64,000 nucleotides of DNA, taken from the NCBI GenBank assembly GCA_937892115.1, contig CALAUI010000011.1, positions 46,471-110,470 of the forward strand. The letters run 5' to 3'. Shown here in pieces: positions 43,163 to 52,198 of this stretch. The stretch's first letter is position 1. Every line of letters starts with the position of its first letter. This DNA comes from an uncultured Clostridia bacterium (lineage in GTDB: Bacteria > Bacillota > Clostridia > Oscillospirales > Acutalibacteraceae). The translations under genes and the position numbers were made by a program. The notes beneath the pieces were generated by a model. The model was not told the origin of the DNA and made no database searches. It was given only the letters and a program-made list of their open reading frames with translations.

Positions 43163-44761
43163 ATGAAGAAAACAATTTGCGTGTTTTTAGCTTTGATTAT
43201 TGCCGTTTCCTGTGCTTCCGGTGTGTACGGAATTGCGGTTGGCAGGGGAGGAGCAACTAATCTGCCTACAATGTATATCAGCGGTCAGGGTGCCGATATA
43301 CGTGCCGCAGACAGCAACGGCAGGTGGACAGCCAATAAAATCTTCCCGCCTGAATATGACGTCAACGAAATACTTGACTCCGTTAATCTGCTGCACAAGC
43401 CCTTTGCAAAAGGCGTCATGACCGGGAACTGGGATGATTGGTGCGATACTTTCGTTGATATAATTGTTCCTCTTTTTGAACAGTTTGCAATGGACGAAAA
43501 CGGAAATACCGTGACGCCGGTTTATTATGGGGAAACAAATATCAGCAAGGATTTCAGAGACGAAAACGGTAAAATCGATATCGCGACCTATTTTTACCAA
43601 TATGACTGGCGTGCCGATCCGGTTGAATCCACCGTCAGACTGAATAACTACATAAAACGCCTTCTGAATAAGCAGAAAAACTATAAAAAGGTAAACATTG
43701 TCGGCAGATGCATCGGCGGCAATGTACTGCTCTCGTATCTTTCAAATTATGATGTTTCAAATATCAACAGCGTTGCTTTTTATTGTGAGGGATTTGAGGG
43801 CTTTGAGATTATCGGTAAGCTTTTTACCGGTGACGTTTCCATTGATGCCGCGGCCCTTTCACGCTTTGCCGACGATTATCTGTCGGACGGTGAGTATCGT
43901 GATGATGAGCTTTATGAAATGCTTACCGACCTTATCAGCATTCTCAATACCATGAAAACCCTGGGAGTTGCGGTTGATACGTTTGATAATATCTATGACA
44001 AGGTATACGCAAATGTTGTTCCGAGAATACTGCGTAAGTCCTTTGGCCTGATGCCCTCATTCTGGGGACTCGTCGGTGACAAATACTATGAGGATGCAAA
44101 GAAGTTTGTTTTCGGTGACGAAATTGATACTACGTACGCTGAGCTTGTCAAAAAAATAGATAATTTCCATTATAATTATCTTCTCAGATATGAGGAAATA
44201 GTAAATAATGCGGTTGACAGAGGAGTCAAGGTTTATAATGTCACCAAATACGGCTTACAGATTTTCCCGACCGGCGGAGATAGTTTTATTCAATCCGATA
44301 CTATCCTTGAAACGTTTTCCGCATCCGGCGGAGCTACCTGCTGCGGAATCAACGCCAAATTCACTGATGAATATCTTTCTTCGGCTGACCCGAGATATAT
44401 TTCCGCCGATAAGCAGATAGATGCATCCGCCTGCCTTCTGCCCGAGCATACCTGGTTTATCAAAAATAACAGTCATATGTATATGCCGGGTGAAGCAGAC
44501 AAAATGATATCTTATATTCTTGACAGTGAAGATTATCTTTCCGCACCCGACTGTGATAAATATCCGCAGTATATGTTCTTTGTCAAGGATACCGAGGAGC
44601 TTGTTCCTCTTACGGAGGAAAACGGCGATACCTTCAAAAAACCCGGTTTCTTTGCCCGTCTTCGTTCGTTCTTCAAACATCTTTTTAGTATTATTTCGGA
44701 TTTCATAAACAAGAAGATTGAGGAAATCAAGGCAGAAAAGAATCCGCCCGCAACAGAATAA
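43163..44761 (+). CDS. Secreted alpha/beta-hydrolase-like protein, paralogue 3, Cys in the nucleophile position
   Basis: A 532-residue exported protein; signal peptide about residues 1-23 (MKKTICVFLALIIAVSCASG). It aligns by motif with the proteins at 8732 and 16706: a YMISGQGADI-like first strand, helical lid region, nucleophile elbow KKVNIVGRCIGGNVLLSYL, and IDASACLLPEHTWF with candidate His near 440-450. The elbow reads G-x-C-x-G with Cys at about residue 183 instead of Ser. The C-terminus is an amphipathic, basic tail (FFARLRSFFKHLFSIISDF). ATG 43163 follows GGGGGA. Just upstream of the NRPS gene but separated by a terminator and new promoter. Confidence 0.8.
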   Translation: MKKTICVFLALIIAVSCASGVYGIAVGRGGATNLPTMYISGQGADIRAADSNGRWTANKIFPPEYDVNEILDSVNLLHKPFAKGVMTGNWDDWCDTFVDIIVPLFEQFAMDENGNTVTPVYYGETNISKDFRDENGKIDIATYFYQYDWRADPVESTVRLNNYIKRLLNKQKNYKKVNIVGRCIGGNVLLSYLSNYDVSNINSVAFYCEGFEGFEIIGKLFTGDVSIDAAALSRFADDYLSDGEYRDDELYEMLTDLISILNTMKTLGVAVDTFDNIYDKVYANVVPRILRKSFGLMPSFWGLVGDKYYEDAKKFVFGDEIDTTYAELVKKIDNFHYNYLLRYEEIVNNAVDRGVKVYNVTKYGLQIFPTGGDSFIQSDTILETFSASGGATCCGINAKFTDEYLSSADPRYISADKQIDASACLLPEHTWFIKNNSHMYMPGEADKMISYILDSEDYLSAPDCDKYPQYMFFVKDTEELVPLTEENGDTFKKPGFFARLRSFFKHLFSIISDFINKKIEEIKAEKNPPATE

Positions 44762-44768
44762 TAGCCCG

Positions 44769-44814
44769 CCCGCCGCAGTGTCTTATGATATTGCGGCGGG
44801 TAACTGTTTCTTTT
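44769..44814 (+). terminator. Rho-independent terminator
   Basis: 9-bp stem CCCGCCGCA (44769-44777)/TGCGGCGGG (44792-44800), then TAACTGTTTCTTTTT. Confidence 0.8.
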
Positions 44815-44816
44815 TA

Positions 44817-44845
44817 TTGAAAACCGATTGTCGTCGTGATATTAT
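44817..44845 (+). promoter_or_regulatory. SigA promoter for the NRPS operon
   Basis: -35 TTGAAA (44817-44822), 17 bp, extended -10 TGATATTAT (hexamer 44840-44845). Confidence 0.85.
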
Positions 44846-44883
44846 ATGATTGTATATTATTTTTACATTGGGGGATGTACGAT

Positions 44884-47800
44884 ATGTACAAAGGAAACAA
44901 TACGGATATACCGCACAGTGACAGTATTCCCGCAGTCAGTCCTCTTTCGGAGGTACAGCTCGGTATTTATCTCGAATGTGTCGGTAAACCGGATAATACT
45001 CTCTATAATGTTCCCGTTATGCTTGATATACCGCAGGGAACCGATAAACTGCGTCTTTATGATGCAATTAAAACCGTATTTGAAAAACATAAGATACTTT
45101 CCGTTAAAATCGGTTCACCTGAGGGAGTACCTTCAATGATTCCCGTTGACAGGGAAATAGTATTTGAAGAAACGGAATCCGATAATGCCGAAGCGGACTT
45201 CAGATTCTTTTCAAAACCCTTTGACCTTGAAAACGGTCCTCTCTATCGCTTCAGATACGTTTCCTGTCCCGGCGGTGACGTTCTGATGATAGATATTCAT
45301 CATATTATTATTGACGGAACGTCCTATAAAATTCTGCTTCATCAGATTTCGGACGCATATTTCGGTAAGTCGGTTCCCGACGAGGAGCTGACGCTTTTTG
45401 ACGTCGCAAAGGCGGAGAAAACACCGTCTTCCGATAGAGAAGAAGCAATAAAAGAATTCAATTCCTACTTTGAAAATAAATTCGGCGGTGCAGACTGTGA
45501 CTCAAAGCCCGTTCCCGATTGCGTTATTTCAAACGACAGTAATGAATGGGGAATTGTTACCCGTGAAATTACCGATACTGATTCCGTTTCCGCGATAAGC
45601 CGTTTTGTCGGCGAAAATGAAATAAGTGAGAATGCGCTTTTCCTCGGTGCATTCGGGTATGCTCTTGCCAGATTCAACGGAGTAAATCAAAGCGCCTTTG
45701 TAACGGCAAATACCGGACGCAGAGACCGCCGTCTTTCGGGCACCGTGGGTATGTTTGTTAAAACCCTTCCGTTCCTTTGCTCATTTGACGAAAATATGTC
45801 ACCGGCAGAATATCTTGCAAAGGTTTATGACGATTATTACATTACCAAGCAAAATGACTGCATTTCTTTTGCGGAGCTTGCAGCCCGTTACGGCCTAAAT
45901 ATGAACGTTTCCTTTATCTATCAGTCGGAACTGTTTGATGCAGTCAGATTGGGAAACGGTACAACTTTCATTGACCTCGGGAAAAATACGGATTCGGTTT
46001 CCGATATTGAGGTTATGTTCTTCAAGACGGAGAAAGGTTACCGGGCCGATTGCCGTTACTGCCTCTCCGATTACACTGCGGGTTTTGCCGAAAGCTTTAC
46101 CGGAATGTTCATCAACGTAATTCTCGGTATGACCTGCGTAAATTCTCTGAGAGATATTTATCTCGTTGACGAAAAAGCTTTTTCCGTGATTGAAAGCAAT
46201 AACAGAACGGAAAAAACCTATGAATATGAAAAAACCGTAGTGGAGCTTTTCCGCGAGCAGACGGCAAAGATACCCGATGCAGTCTGCCTCGTATACGAAG
46301 AAAAGAATTTTACTTACAGCGAGATTGACCGTATAACGGATAATCTTGCCCGTTATCTGCTTTCCCTCGGTATCGGTAAGGGTACGGTCACGGGTGTTCT
46401 GATTCCGAGAAGCGAATATATGCTTATCTGTTCGCTCGGCGTACTGAAGGCAGGCGGAGCGTACATGCCTCTTGACCCCACTTATCCTCCGGAACGTCTG
46501 AATCTTATGATGACCGATTCCGGTGCATCGCTTCTCATCACAACTCCCGAACTTAACGGAATCATAAGCGATGAATACACGGGACTGAGAATGATGACTG
46601 CCGAAATTCTCACTCTGAAAGAGGAAAGCACGCCTCTTCCCGTACCCGATAAGGATGATTTGTTCATTATGCTCTATACGTCCGGCTCAACCGGCGTGCC
46701 CAAGGGCGTAATGTTTGCTCACAGTAATATCATGGTTACATCTGCGTGGCAGAGAGATTTCTATGACCTCGGCCCCGGATGCTGCGTAACCGCCTATGCA
46801 AGCTACGGCTTTGATGCCAACGCTTTTGATACATACGCCACAATTACGTCCGGTGCGGCTCTTCATATTATTTCAGATGAGCTGCGGCTTGATTTACCCG
46901 CTCTTCAGCAGTATTTCAATGAGAATAAAATCACGCATGCAACAATGACGACACAGGTAGGCAGACAGTTTGCCGTTATGGGCGGCTCGGATTACCTGCG
47001 CTATCTGAATGTCGCCGGTGAAAAACTGACGCCCGTAAACCCGCCCGAGGGCTTTAAGCTTTACAATCTGTACGGCCCTACCGAGGGCTCAATACTCGCA
47101 ACGGGATTTCATGTTGATAAGCTGTATAAGGATGTGCCTATAGGAAAACCGCTTGATAACGTAAAACTTTATGTTGTTGATCCGTGCTGCAGACTTCTTC
47201 CTCCCGGTGCGGTAGGCGAGCTTTGGATATCAGGCGTTCACGTTACCAAAGGATATCTCAACAGACCCGAAAAAACCGCCGAAGCATACGGCGAAAATCC
47301 ATTCTGCAACGATGCGGGATATGACAGAGTATACCGTACCGGTGATATCGTGCGCCTTATGAGTGACGGTAATTACCAGTTTATCGGCAGACGTGACGGG
47401 CAGGTCAAGGTAAGGGGATTCCGCGTAGAGCTTACCGAAGTGGAGGAAATCATCCGGCGTTTTGACGGTATAGACGATGCCACCGTTGCTGCCTTTGATG
47501 ACTCTGCCGGAGGCAAATTTCTTGCCGCTTACGTTGTCTCCGATAAGGAAATTGATGTTACGGCTCTCAATGAATTTATCCGTTCGAAAAAACCTCCTTA
47601 TATGGTGCCTGCGGTTACCATGCAGATTGATAAAATTCCCCTTAATCAGAATCAGAAGGTAAATAAAAAAGCTCTTCCCGTTCCCGAGAGAAAAGCCGAA
47701 AACGTTATTCTGCCTCAGAATGAAGTACAGCAGAGAATTTATGATATTATTGCCGATATTATCGGGCAGAGGTCCTTCGGCATTGATACGGATCTGTTTG

Positions 47801-50800
47801 AGGCAGGTCTTACCTCTATCGGCTCTCTTATGCTGAACGTTTCTCTTGGTAAAGAATTTAATACTTCCGTTAAGCTGGAAGATATCAAAAAGAATTCGAC
47901 TGTTATCGCTCTTGAGGCAATGCTTTCGGATTCGGCTGAAGTAATAACTTACGAAAAACTCGGCAGTTATCCTATTACTCAGACACAGATGGGAATTTTT
48001 GTCGAGTGCAGTTCCATGCCCGATACGGTTACTTATAATATGCCCGTCCTCGTTAAATTGGGTGAGAATGTTGACACCGACAGACTTGTTTCGGCATTGA
48101 AGACCGCCGTGAATGCTCATCCTTACATCAAGACAACTTTGTTTTCAGATGAAAACGGCGATATACTTGCACGCAGGAATGACGGCGATGAGCCGCTGAT
48201 AGACTTGATCAAGTGTAAGTCCGTTCCGGAAGCGGATGAACTTGTGACACCCTTCAATTTACTGAATGCTCCGCTTTACCGTATTTCCGTCTATAAAACG
48301 GATGAGGGAAATTATCTGTTTATGGATATTCACCACATTATTTCCGACGGTATGTCTGAAACCGTTATTTTATCGGATATTGATAGAGCGTATTCCGGTA
48401 AGCAGGTCATTCCCGAATCGTATACGGGCTTTGAAGCTGCTCTTGACGAAAAAGCGGAACGTGAATCCGGTCGTTTGTCAGAGGCAAAAGCATATTATGA
48501 CAGTGTGTTCAAGGGGTGTGAGTCAGACAGTCTGCCTCCGAAAGCACCCGAATTGAATAAAAACGGTGCGGAAGCGGTCAGCCGTATACTTAACGCCGAT
48601 GCAAAAAAGATATCAGATTTCTGTAAAGCGAATAATTATACGCTTAATGCTTTCTTCAATGCCGCCTTCGGATTTGCTCTCAGTCGTTTCGGTCAGTTTG
48701 AAGATGTAATATTCAGTACGATTTATAACGGCAGAAACGATTCGCGTCTTGCTTCATCGGTGACGATGCTTGTAAAAACCATCCCGGTGCTTGTTCATAC
48801 AGAGGGAAGCGTTGTAATTAATGACGTTATTGCCGAAACACAGAGACAGCTTGTAAACAGTATGGCAAACAGCATATACTCCTTTGCCGAAATTTCTGCC
48901 GCATACGGAATCCGCTCGGATATTCTGTTTATCTATCAGGGCGACAATTTCGTATTTACGGAGCTTTGCGGTGAACCGGCTGAATTTATCAGCGTTCTTC
49001 CGAGTGTCGGTAAGGTGCCTCTTTCAATAAACGTTTTCCTTGAAAACGGAAAATTCAGAGCAGAAGCCGAATACAGATGTGAGATGTATAATCAACCGTT
49101 TGTTGAAAATCTTCTGGATGTTTTTGAAAGAACAGTCAGCGGATTTGCCGAAAAAGAAAAGGCGGAAGAAATATCACTGCTTTCCGAATCCGCAGACAGA
49201 TTGTTTTCTGTAATAAATAACACGGCAAGACCTTTTGAAAATAAACCCGTCAACAGTTTTGTTGAAAAGTATGCGGCACTTACTCCTGAAAGGACGGCAA
49301 TCGTTGCACAGGATGCTGTTCTGACTTATTCGGAACTTAATTCTCTCGCCAACAGAATGGCACACGTTCTGTATGACCTCGGAGTAAAAAAGGACTCTGT
49401 AGTGGGACTTATGCTTGACAGAGTATCCTTGCTTTCCGTGACAGAGCTTGCCATTATTAAATCCGGCGGTGCTTTTCTCGGACTTCTGCCGGAATATCCC
49501 GATGACAGAGCGGAATACTGCCTTATTGATGCAGGCAGTCCGTTTGTGATTACAACCGCCGAAATCAAGGCATCGCGTCCCTCACTTTTCGGTGACGATA
49601 AGCCGTACCGTACTCTTACGGTTGAGGAAATGCTTGAAAACAAGGACGAAACCAACCTCAATCTTGACGTTGCTCCCGGCAGTCTTGTCTATTGCATATA
49701 TACGTCGGGCTCAACCGGAAATCCCAAGGGCGTTATGATTGAGCATCATAATCTGGCCAACTGTGCACAGAGTACGGAATGCTCCTTTGAATGCCTTGTC
49801 GGAGAAAACAGCGGCAGCACGTGCGTTGCGCTTTGCTCCATAACCTTTGACGTTTCCGTTCTTGATAATCTGATTATGCTGATGAACGGAAAAACCGTTT
49901 GCATCGCTTCCGGCAGGGAGATACACAATCCTGAGCTTTTTGCAGATCTGATGGAAAGAAACAAGGTTGATACCATCGTAGGTACGCCTTCATTCTTCGT
50001 CAATATGCTGGGATTCTCCCGTTTCCGTTCGGCTGCGAAAAATCTTAAAGTATTGTTGTCAGGCGGCGAGGCGTTCCCCGCGGCAATGTATGACGACCTT
50101 AAATCAATTAATCCCGATATAAATATAATCAACGGTTATGGTCCTTCCGAAACAACCATTCTCTGCGGAGGAAAGCTTCTTGAAAGCAGCAGAAATATCT
50201 CAATCGGCGGGCCCTATACCAATACCGAATATTACGTTCTTGATAAATTCGGAAATATTCTTCCTCCCTACGCCTGCGGTGAGCTTATCATTTGCGGAGA
50301 GCTTGTAGGCAGGGGATATATGAATCTTCCTGAAAGAACAAGTCAGTCCTTCTTTACCCTCAGGGGAAAACGGGCTTATCACAGCGGTGATATAGTACGC
50401 TTCAACGATGAAGGTGAGATTGAGTTCTTCGGCAGAAAAGATAATCAGGTCAAGCTTCGCGGCTTCCGTGTTGAGCTTGATGAAATTGAAAAATGCTTCT
50501 GCACATACGAAGGTGTTGTCAGCAGTAAGGTTGTCGTGCGTAATAACGGTTCGGAGGACTTCCTTGCCGGTTTCTTTACCGCAGACCGACAGATTGACAT
50601 TGCCGATCTGAGCGAGCATCTTAAATCCAAGCTTACCTACTATATGGTTCCCGATGCCATTATGCAGCTTGATTCAATGCCGCTTACCGTAAACGGAAAG
50701 ATTGATAAAAAGGCATTGCCGGAAATTAAGAAGGAAGCCAAAAAGTCGGGCAGAAAAGCTCCGAAAAAGTCTCTTGAAGAGCAGCTTTGCGACCTTTTCA

Positions 50801-52194
50801 AATCCGTTTTGTCGGTTGACGAGTTTTATGCCGATGACAACTTCTTTGAAATGGGAGGTACTTCTCTTTCTGCTTCAAAGGTTACCATGCAGCTGATGAG
50901 CAAGGGTATCCGCGTTGAATATCAGGATATTTTCACAAATCCCACTCCCGAAGAGCTTGCTTCTTATATTGAATCCCTCAAGACGGAAAAGATAACCGCT
51001 GAAAAGAAAGAGGACGAAAAACCGGGCTCGGATTATGACGATATACTTAATTTCAATTCACTTAGTTTCGCTTCGGAAGCAGTGCGTGAGCCGCTCGGAG
51101 ATGTTCTTCTTACAGGTGCCGTGGGCTTCCTCGGTGTTCATATACTCAAGGAACTGATTGACCGTAAAGAAGGAAAGGTAATCTGTCTCGTACGAAGAGG
51201 CAATGAAGCTTCACCGGAAATCAGACTTAAGAATATGCTTATGTACTATTTCAGCGATACCTTTGAATCTGAGTTTACAGATACCATTTCCGTAATAGAA
51301 TCCGATATTACCGATGATAACTTAAATCTTGTTCTTGCAGACGTTCACTATGATACGCTTATTAATTGCGCCGCCTGCGTGAAGCACTATGCTTCGGATG
51401 ATATCATTGAAAAAATCAACGTTCACGGAGTAGAGAATCTGATTGTATCGGCTAAAGAAAAGAACGCACGTATGATTCAGATTTCTACCACGTCTGTTCC
51501 CGGTGTACATACGGACGATACCTGGAAACGTCAGGTTACCATGCATGAAAACGAGTTGTTCGTCATTGATGATATGGATAATAAATACTGTATATCCAAG
51601 TATCATGCCGAGCAGAAAATGTTTGATGCAATAAGGAACGGGCTTCGCGGAAAGGTAATCCGTGTGGGCAATCTTATGGGGCGTCACAGTGACGGCGAAT
51701 TCCAGATAAACTTCAATACGAATGCCTTTATGAATGCTCTCAGGGGCTTTGTTACCATAGGTAAATGTCCCATCAGCCATGCAACCGACCCAATGAGCTT
51801 TTCACCTATTGACCTTACCGCAAGGGCAATAGTATTGCTTGCCGGAACGAATGATAAATTTACCGCATTCCATGCAGATAACCGCTTCGGCTTTGACGAA
51901 TATCAGCTTATTGAAGCGGCAAATAACTGCGGACTTACCGTTACACCCGTTCCCGATGAGGAATATTATGCCGATTATTACCGGATGCTCGGCGATGAAA
52001 AAATCAATTCACGGCTTCAGGGACTCGTTACCAACGACAGACCGGATCTGCACGCCGTGGAGGTAGACAATATCTTCACCGCCAACGTGCTTTACCGTCT
52101 CGGATTCGCGTGGCCTCTTGTTGACAGTTCTTACCTTGAACGTGCAATAGAGAGTCTGCTTACACTTGATTATTTTGAATTTGATGAGGAATGA
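44884..52194 (+). CDS. Two-module NRPS with terminal reductase (C-A-T-C-A-T-R)
   Basis: A single 2,436-residue nonribosomal peptide synthetase. C1 has HHIIIDG near residue 139. A1 has YTSGSTGVPKG near 597, GYGFDANAFD-type A4, NLYGPTEGS, and YRTGDIVR. T1 carries the phosphopantetheine Ser in EAGLTSIGSL near 978. C2 has HHIISDG near 1150. A2 has YTSGSTGNPKG near 1606, A4 TFDVSVLD, and NGYGPSET. T2 has EMGGTSLSAS near 1994. The terminal NAD(P)H reductase has LLTGAVGFLGVH near 2077 and the Tyr-x3-Lys YCISK near 2235. A leading C domain suggests N-acylation of the first residue, and the R domain suggests release as an aldehyde. ATG 44884 follows GGGGGA and a promoter; earlier codons lie in the promoter. 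No PPTase gene is nearby. Confidence 0.95.
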   Translation: MYKGNNTDIPHSDSIPAVSPLSEVQLGIYLECVGKPDNTLYNVPVMLDIPQGTDKLRLYDAIKTVFEKHKILSVKIGSPEGVPSMIPVDREIVFEETESDNAEADFRFFSKPFDLENGPLYRFRYVSCPGGDVLMIDIHHIIIDGTSYKILLHQISDAYFGKSVPDEELTLFDVAKAEKTPSSDREEAIKEFNSYFENKFGGADCDSKPVPDCVISNDSNEWGIVTREITDTDSVSAISRFVGENEISENALFLGAFGYALARFNGVNQSAFVTANTGRRDRRLSGTVGMFVKTLPFLCSFDENMSPAEYLAKVYDDYYITKQNDCISFAELAARYGLNMNVSFIYQSELFDAVRLGNGTTFIDLGKNTDSVSDIEVMFFKTEKGYRADCRYCLSDYTAGFAESFTGMFINVILGMTCVNSLRDIYLVDEKAFSVIESNNRTEKTYEYEKTVVELFREQTAKIPDAVCLVYEEKNFTYSEIDRITDNLARYLLSLGIGKGTVTGVLIPRSEYMLICSLGVLKAGGAYMPLDPTYPPERLNLMMTDSGASLLITTPELNGIISDEYTGLRMMTAEILTLKEESTPLPVPDKDDLFIMLYTSGSTGVPKGVMFAHSNIMVTSAWQRDFYDLGPGCCVTAYASYGFDANAFDTYATITSGAALHIISDELRLDLPALQQYFNENKITHATMTTQVGRQFAVMGGSDYLRYLNVAGEKLTPVNPPEGFKLYNLYGPTEGSILATGFHVDKLYKDVPIGKPLDNVKLYVVDPCCRLLPPGAVGELWISGVHVTKGYLNRPEKTAEAYGENPFCNDAGYDRVYRTGDIVRLMSDGNYQFIGRRDGQVKVRGFRVELTEVEEIIRRFDGIDDATVAAFDDSAGGKFLAAYVVSDKEIDVTALNEFIRSKKPPYMVPAVTMQIDKIPLNQNQKVNKKALPVPERKAENVILPQNEVQQRIYDIIADIIGQRSFGIDTDLFEAGLTSIGSLMLNVSLGKEFNTSVKLEDIKKNSTVIALEAMLSDSAEVITYEKLGSYPITQTQMGIFVECSSMPDTVTYNMPVLVKLGENVDTDRLVSALKTAVNAHPYIKTTLFSDENGDILARRNDGDEPLIDLIKCKSVPEADELVTPFNLLNAPLYRISVYKTDEGNYLFMDIHHIISDGMSETVILSDIDRAYSGKQVIPESYTGFEAALDEKAERESGRLSEAKAYYDSVFKGCESDSLPPKAPELNKNGAEAVSRILNADAKKISDFCKANNYTLNAFFNAAFGFALSRFGQFEDVIFSTIYNGRNDSRLASSVTMLVKTIPVLVHTEGSVVINDVIAETQRQLVNSMANSIYSFAEISAAYGIRSDILFIYQGDNFVFTELCGEPAEFISVLPSVGKVPLSINVFLENGKFRAEAEYRCEMYNQPFVENLLDVFERTVSGFAEKEKAEEISLLSESADRLFSVINNTARPFENKPVNSFVEKYAALTPERTAIVAQDAVLTYSELNSLANRMAHVLYDLGVKKDSVVGLMLDRVSLLSVTELAIIKSGGAFLGLLPEYPDDRAEYCLIDAGSPFVITTAEIKASRPSLFGDDKPYRTLTVEEMLENKDETNLNLDVAPGSLVYCIYTSGSTGNPKGVMIEHHNLANCAQSTECSFECLVGENSGSTCVALCSITFDVSVLDNLIMLMNGKTVCIASGREIHNPELFADLMERNKVDTIVGTPSFFVNMLGFSRFRSAAKNLKVLLSGGEAFPAAMYDDLKSINPDINIINGYGPSETTILCGGKLLESSRNISIGGPYTNTEYYVLDKFGNILPPYACGELIICGELVGRGYMNLPERTSQSFFTLRGKRAYHSGDIVRFNDEGEIEFFGRKDNQVKLRGFRVELDEIEKCFCTYEGVVSSKVVVRNNGSEDFLAGFFTADRQIDIADLSEHLKSKLTYYMVPDAIMQLDSMPLTVNGKIDKKALPEIKKEAKKSGRKAPKKSLEEQLCDLFKSVLSVDEFYADDNFFEMGGTSLSASKVTMQLMSKGIRVEYQDIFTNPTPEELASYIESLKTEKITAEKKEDEKPGSDYDDILNFNSLSFASEAVREPLGDVLLTGAVGFLGVHILKELIDRKEGKVICLVRRGNEASPEIRLKNMLMYYFSDTFESEFTDTISVIESDITDDNLNLVLADVHYDTLINCAACVKHYASDDIIEKINVHGVENLIVSAKEKNARMIQISTTSVPGVHTDDTWKRQVTMHENELFVIDDMDNKYCISKYHAEQKMFDAIRNGLRGKVIRVGNLMGRHSDGEFQINFNTNAFMNALRGFVTIGKCPISHATDPMSFSPIDLTARAIVLLAGTNDKFTAFHADNRFGFDEYQLIEAANNCGLTVTPVPDEEYYADYYRMLGDEKINSRLQGLVTNDRPDLHAVEVDNIFTANVLYRLGFAWPLVDSSYLERAIESLLTLDYFEFDEE

Positions 52195-52198
52195 TGGC

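Noticed and set aside
47230..48120. 296-codon open frame on the reverse strand inside the NRPS
   Set aside because: It is antisense to conserved A1-T1-C2 motifs, has no ribosome site and no recognisable domain; a shadow of codon usage.
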